From positions 1-7,784 of the forward strand of contig JALZVN010000335.1 in the NCBI GenBank assembly GCA_023299965.1: a DNA stretch of 7,784 nucleotides, read 5' to 3'. The notes under the pieces are model-generated. The model worked only from the letters and a program-made list of their open reading frames with translations, did not search any database and was not told the DNA's origin. Shown here piece after piece: positions 6,663-7,784 of the stretch. Each line of letters opens with the position of its first letter. Within the stretch, counting starts at the first letter, position 1. Source of the stretch: Saprospiraceae bacterium (lineage in GTDB: Bacteria > Bacteroidota > Bacteroidia > Chitinophagales > Saprospiraceae). The translations under genes and the position numbers were made by a program.

Positions 6663-7774
6663 AGATTGCGTTTTTAGCAGATCCGTTAGATACTCAATAT
6701 GCAGGCATACACGTGTTTTGCAAGGAGATATTGCACGCCATAGATCAGCTTAATCCTTACCATGAAATATATGTTTTTAGATCAAAACAGGAAAACGAGT
6801 TTAAAAACCTTCAAGAAGTAGTTATTCCTATCAGAAAAGGAATTCCTGGACATCATAGAGTTCGTTTATTCTCTGCTTTTCCCAAATATATCAAGCAAAA
6901 TCAGTTTGATATGGTCATAGAGCTTGCGCACTTCGGACCCTTTGGTTTGCCGCAGTCCATCAAGCAGGTGACCTACATTCATGATCTGACTCCTATAACC
7001 CACAAAAAATTTCATGGGATAGCGAGCCAAAAGTTTCATAAATTAATGTTGCCTAGAATACTTAAGAAATCTCACTTAGTGCTCTGCAATTCTGAGCAAA
7101 CTAGAAAGGACATCAATCAATTTTTACCAGGGATTGAAGATAAAATTGAAAAGATCCATCTTGGCATTAGCGATTTCTTCAAACCCGCTTTTGATGCTAA
7201 TTTGATCAAAAAATTAAAAATATCGGCGCCCTTTATTCTGCATGTCGGTACCTTAGAACCTAGAAAAAATATTCCACTACTTATCGCTTCATTTAACGAA
7301 TGCCGAAAGTCAAACTCAGAATCAAACATTCAATTAGTACTAGCAGGGAAGCCTGGTTGGGGCTTTCAAGATATTATAGATGCCAAGGAAAAGAGCTCTT
7401 ACAAGGAAAGTATCATTATCACAGACTTTGTTACCAATGAGCAACTAAGAGTTTTGTATACCCATGCGGAGTGTTTAGCCCTACCTAGTTATTATGAAGG
7501 CTTTGGACTTCCTGTATTAGAGGCTATGGCATGTGGCTGCCCTTGCTTGATTTCAGGAGAAGGAGCTCTAAGAGAAGTTGCTGGAGAAGCAGCAATTTAC
7601 TTTGATATCAAAAACACCAATAGCCTTACCCAGCAATTGCAAAATATCTTGGTAGATAAAGAGCAACAATTGGTATGGAGAGAAAAAGCATTGCAACACG
7701 CCAATACCTATTCTTGGAAAAACACTGCCAATACCTTTTTAGCGAGCCTCGAAAAATTAGCAGCTTTTTCTTAA
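6659..7774 (+). CDS. GT4-family (GT-B fold) glycosyltransferase, second of a tandem pair (mannosyltransferase-like)
   Basis: This 371-residue enzyme is a GT-B glycosyltransferase of family GT4, clearly different in sequence from its upstream neighbour. The N-terminal domain has YAGIHVFCKEIL (14-25) in the acceptor-loop position and YIHDLTPI (106-113), a motif common in the O-antigen mannosyltransferase-like branch of GT4. The C-terminal domain opens with HVGTLEPRKNI (195-205), where Arg202 and Lys203 fit the donor-phosphate contacts, and carries the E-x7-E motif EGFGLPVLE (Glu280 and Glu288) followed by AMACGCP. It probably adds a second sugar, possibly mannose, to the same lipid-linked glycan as the first GT4; the sugar is inferred from the motif style only. 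Its ATG overlaps the preceding stop (ATGA at 6659-6662). The TAA is complete at 7774, ten bases before the window ends, so further operon genes may follow. Confidence 0.95.
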   Translation: MKIAFLADPLDTQYAGIHVFCKEILHAIDQLNPYHEIYVFRSKQENEFKNLQEVVIPIRKGIPGHHRVRLFSAFPKYIKQNQFDMVIELAHFGPFGLPQSIKQVTYIHDLTPITHKKFHGIASQKFHKLMLPRILKKSHLVLCNSEQTRKDINQFLPGIEDKIEKIHLGISDFFKPAFDANLIKKLKISAPFILHVGTLEPRKNIPLLIASFNECRKSNSESNIQLVLAGKPGWGFQDIIDAKEKSSYKESIIITDFVTNEQLRVLYTHAECLALPSYYEGFGLPVLEAMACGCPCLISGEGALREVAGEAAIYFDIKNTNSLTQQLQNILVDKEQQLVWREKALQHANTYSWKNTANTFLASLEKLAAFS

Positions 7775-7784
7775 TTTGCCCACC

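Noticed and set aside
5559..7774. Tandem duplication origin for the two GT4 genes
   Set aside because: Outside the shared GT4 motifs the two proteins are dissimilar, including the acceptor-side domains, so a recent duplication is not supported.

Overview
The window is AT-rich DNA that most likely comes from a member of the Bacteroidota. The best evidence is a secreted protein with SprB-type repeats and a C-terminal type IX secretion (T9SS) sorting domain. Weak Shine-Dalgarno signals and matches to the Bacteroidota -7 promoter element (TAnnTTTG) agree with this. A Saprospiraceae- or Cytophagales-like host is a guess; nothing here fixes the genus.

Layout. Left half, minus strand: (i) positions 1-1088 hold a multi-pass membrane protein that runs off the left edge, read here as a GT-C/GT39-like glycosyltransferase; (ii) 1172-2401, a T9SS-exported repeat protein; (iii) 2516-3565, an agmatinase-type ureohydrolase. 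A short divergent intergenic region (3566-3648) separates these from the plus-strand genes. Right half, plus strand: (iv) 3649-4986, an ankyrin-repeat protein; (v) a 159-base gap; (vi) 5146-5562, a DUF2304 membrane protein; (vii) 5559-6662 and (viii) 6659-7774, two GT4 glycosyltransferases. Genes vi-viii overlap by ATGA at both junctions and form a translationally coupled operon that may continue past the right edge.

How the genes fit together. The DUF2304-GT4-GT4 operon is a cell-surface glycan cassette: DUF2304 would sit in the inner membrane while the two GT4 enzymes add sugars on the cytoplasmic face. The GT-C-like protein at the left edge would work on the periplasmic face with lipid-linked sugars, but it is on the other strand and need not belong to the same pathway. 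The T9SS protein is exported to the cell surface or medium. The agmatinase (polyamine/arginine metabolism) and the ankyrin protein look like independent genes sitting between.

No RNA genes, CRISPR arrays, insertion sequences or phage genes were seen. I did not find convincing evidence of a new multi-gene system. The best leads are the DUF2304/GT4 coupling with its A-rich junction, the ankyrin protein of unknown function, the start of the GT-C gene, and an unusual residue in the ureohydrolase signature.
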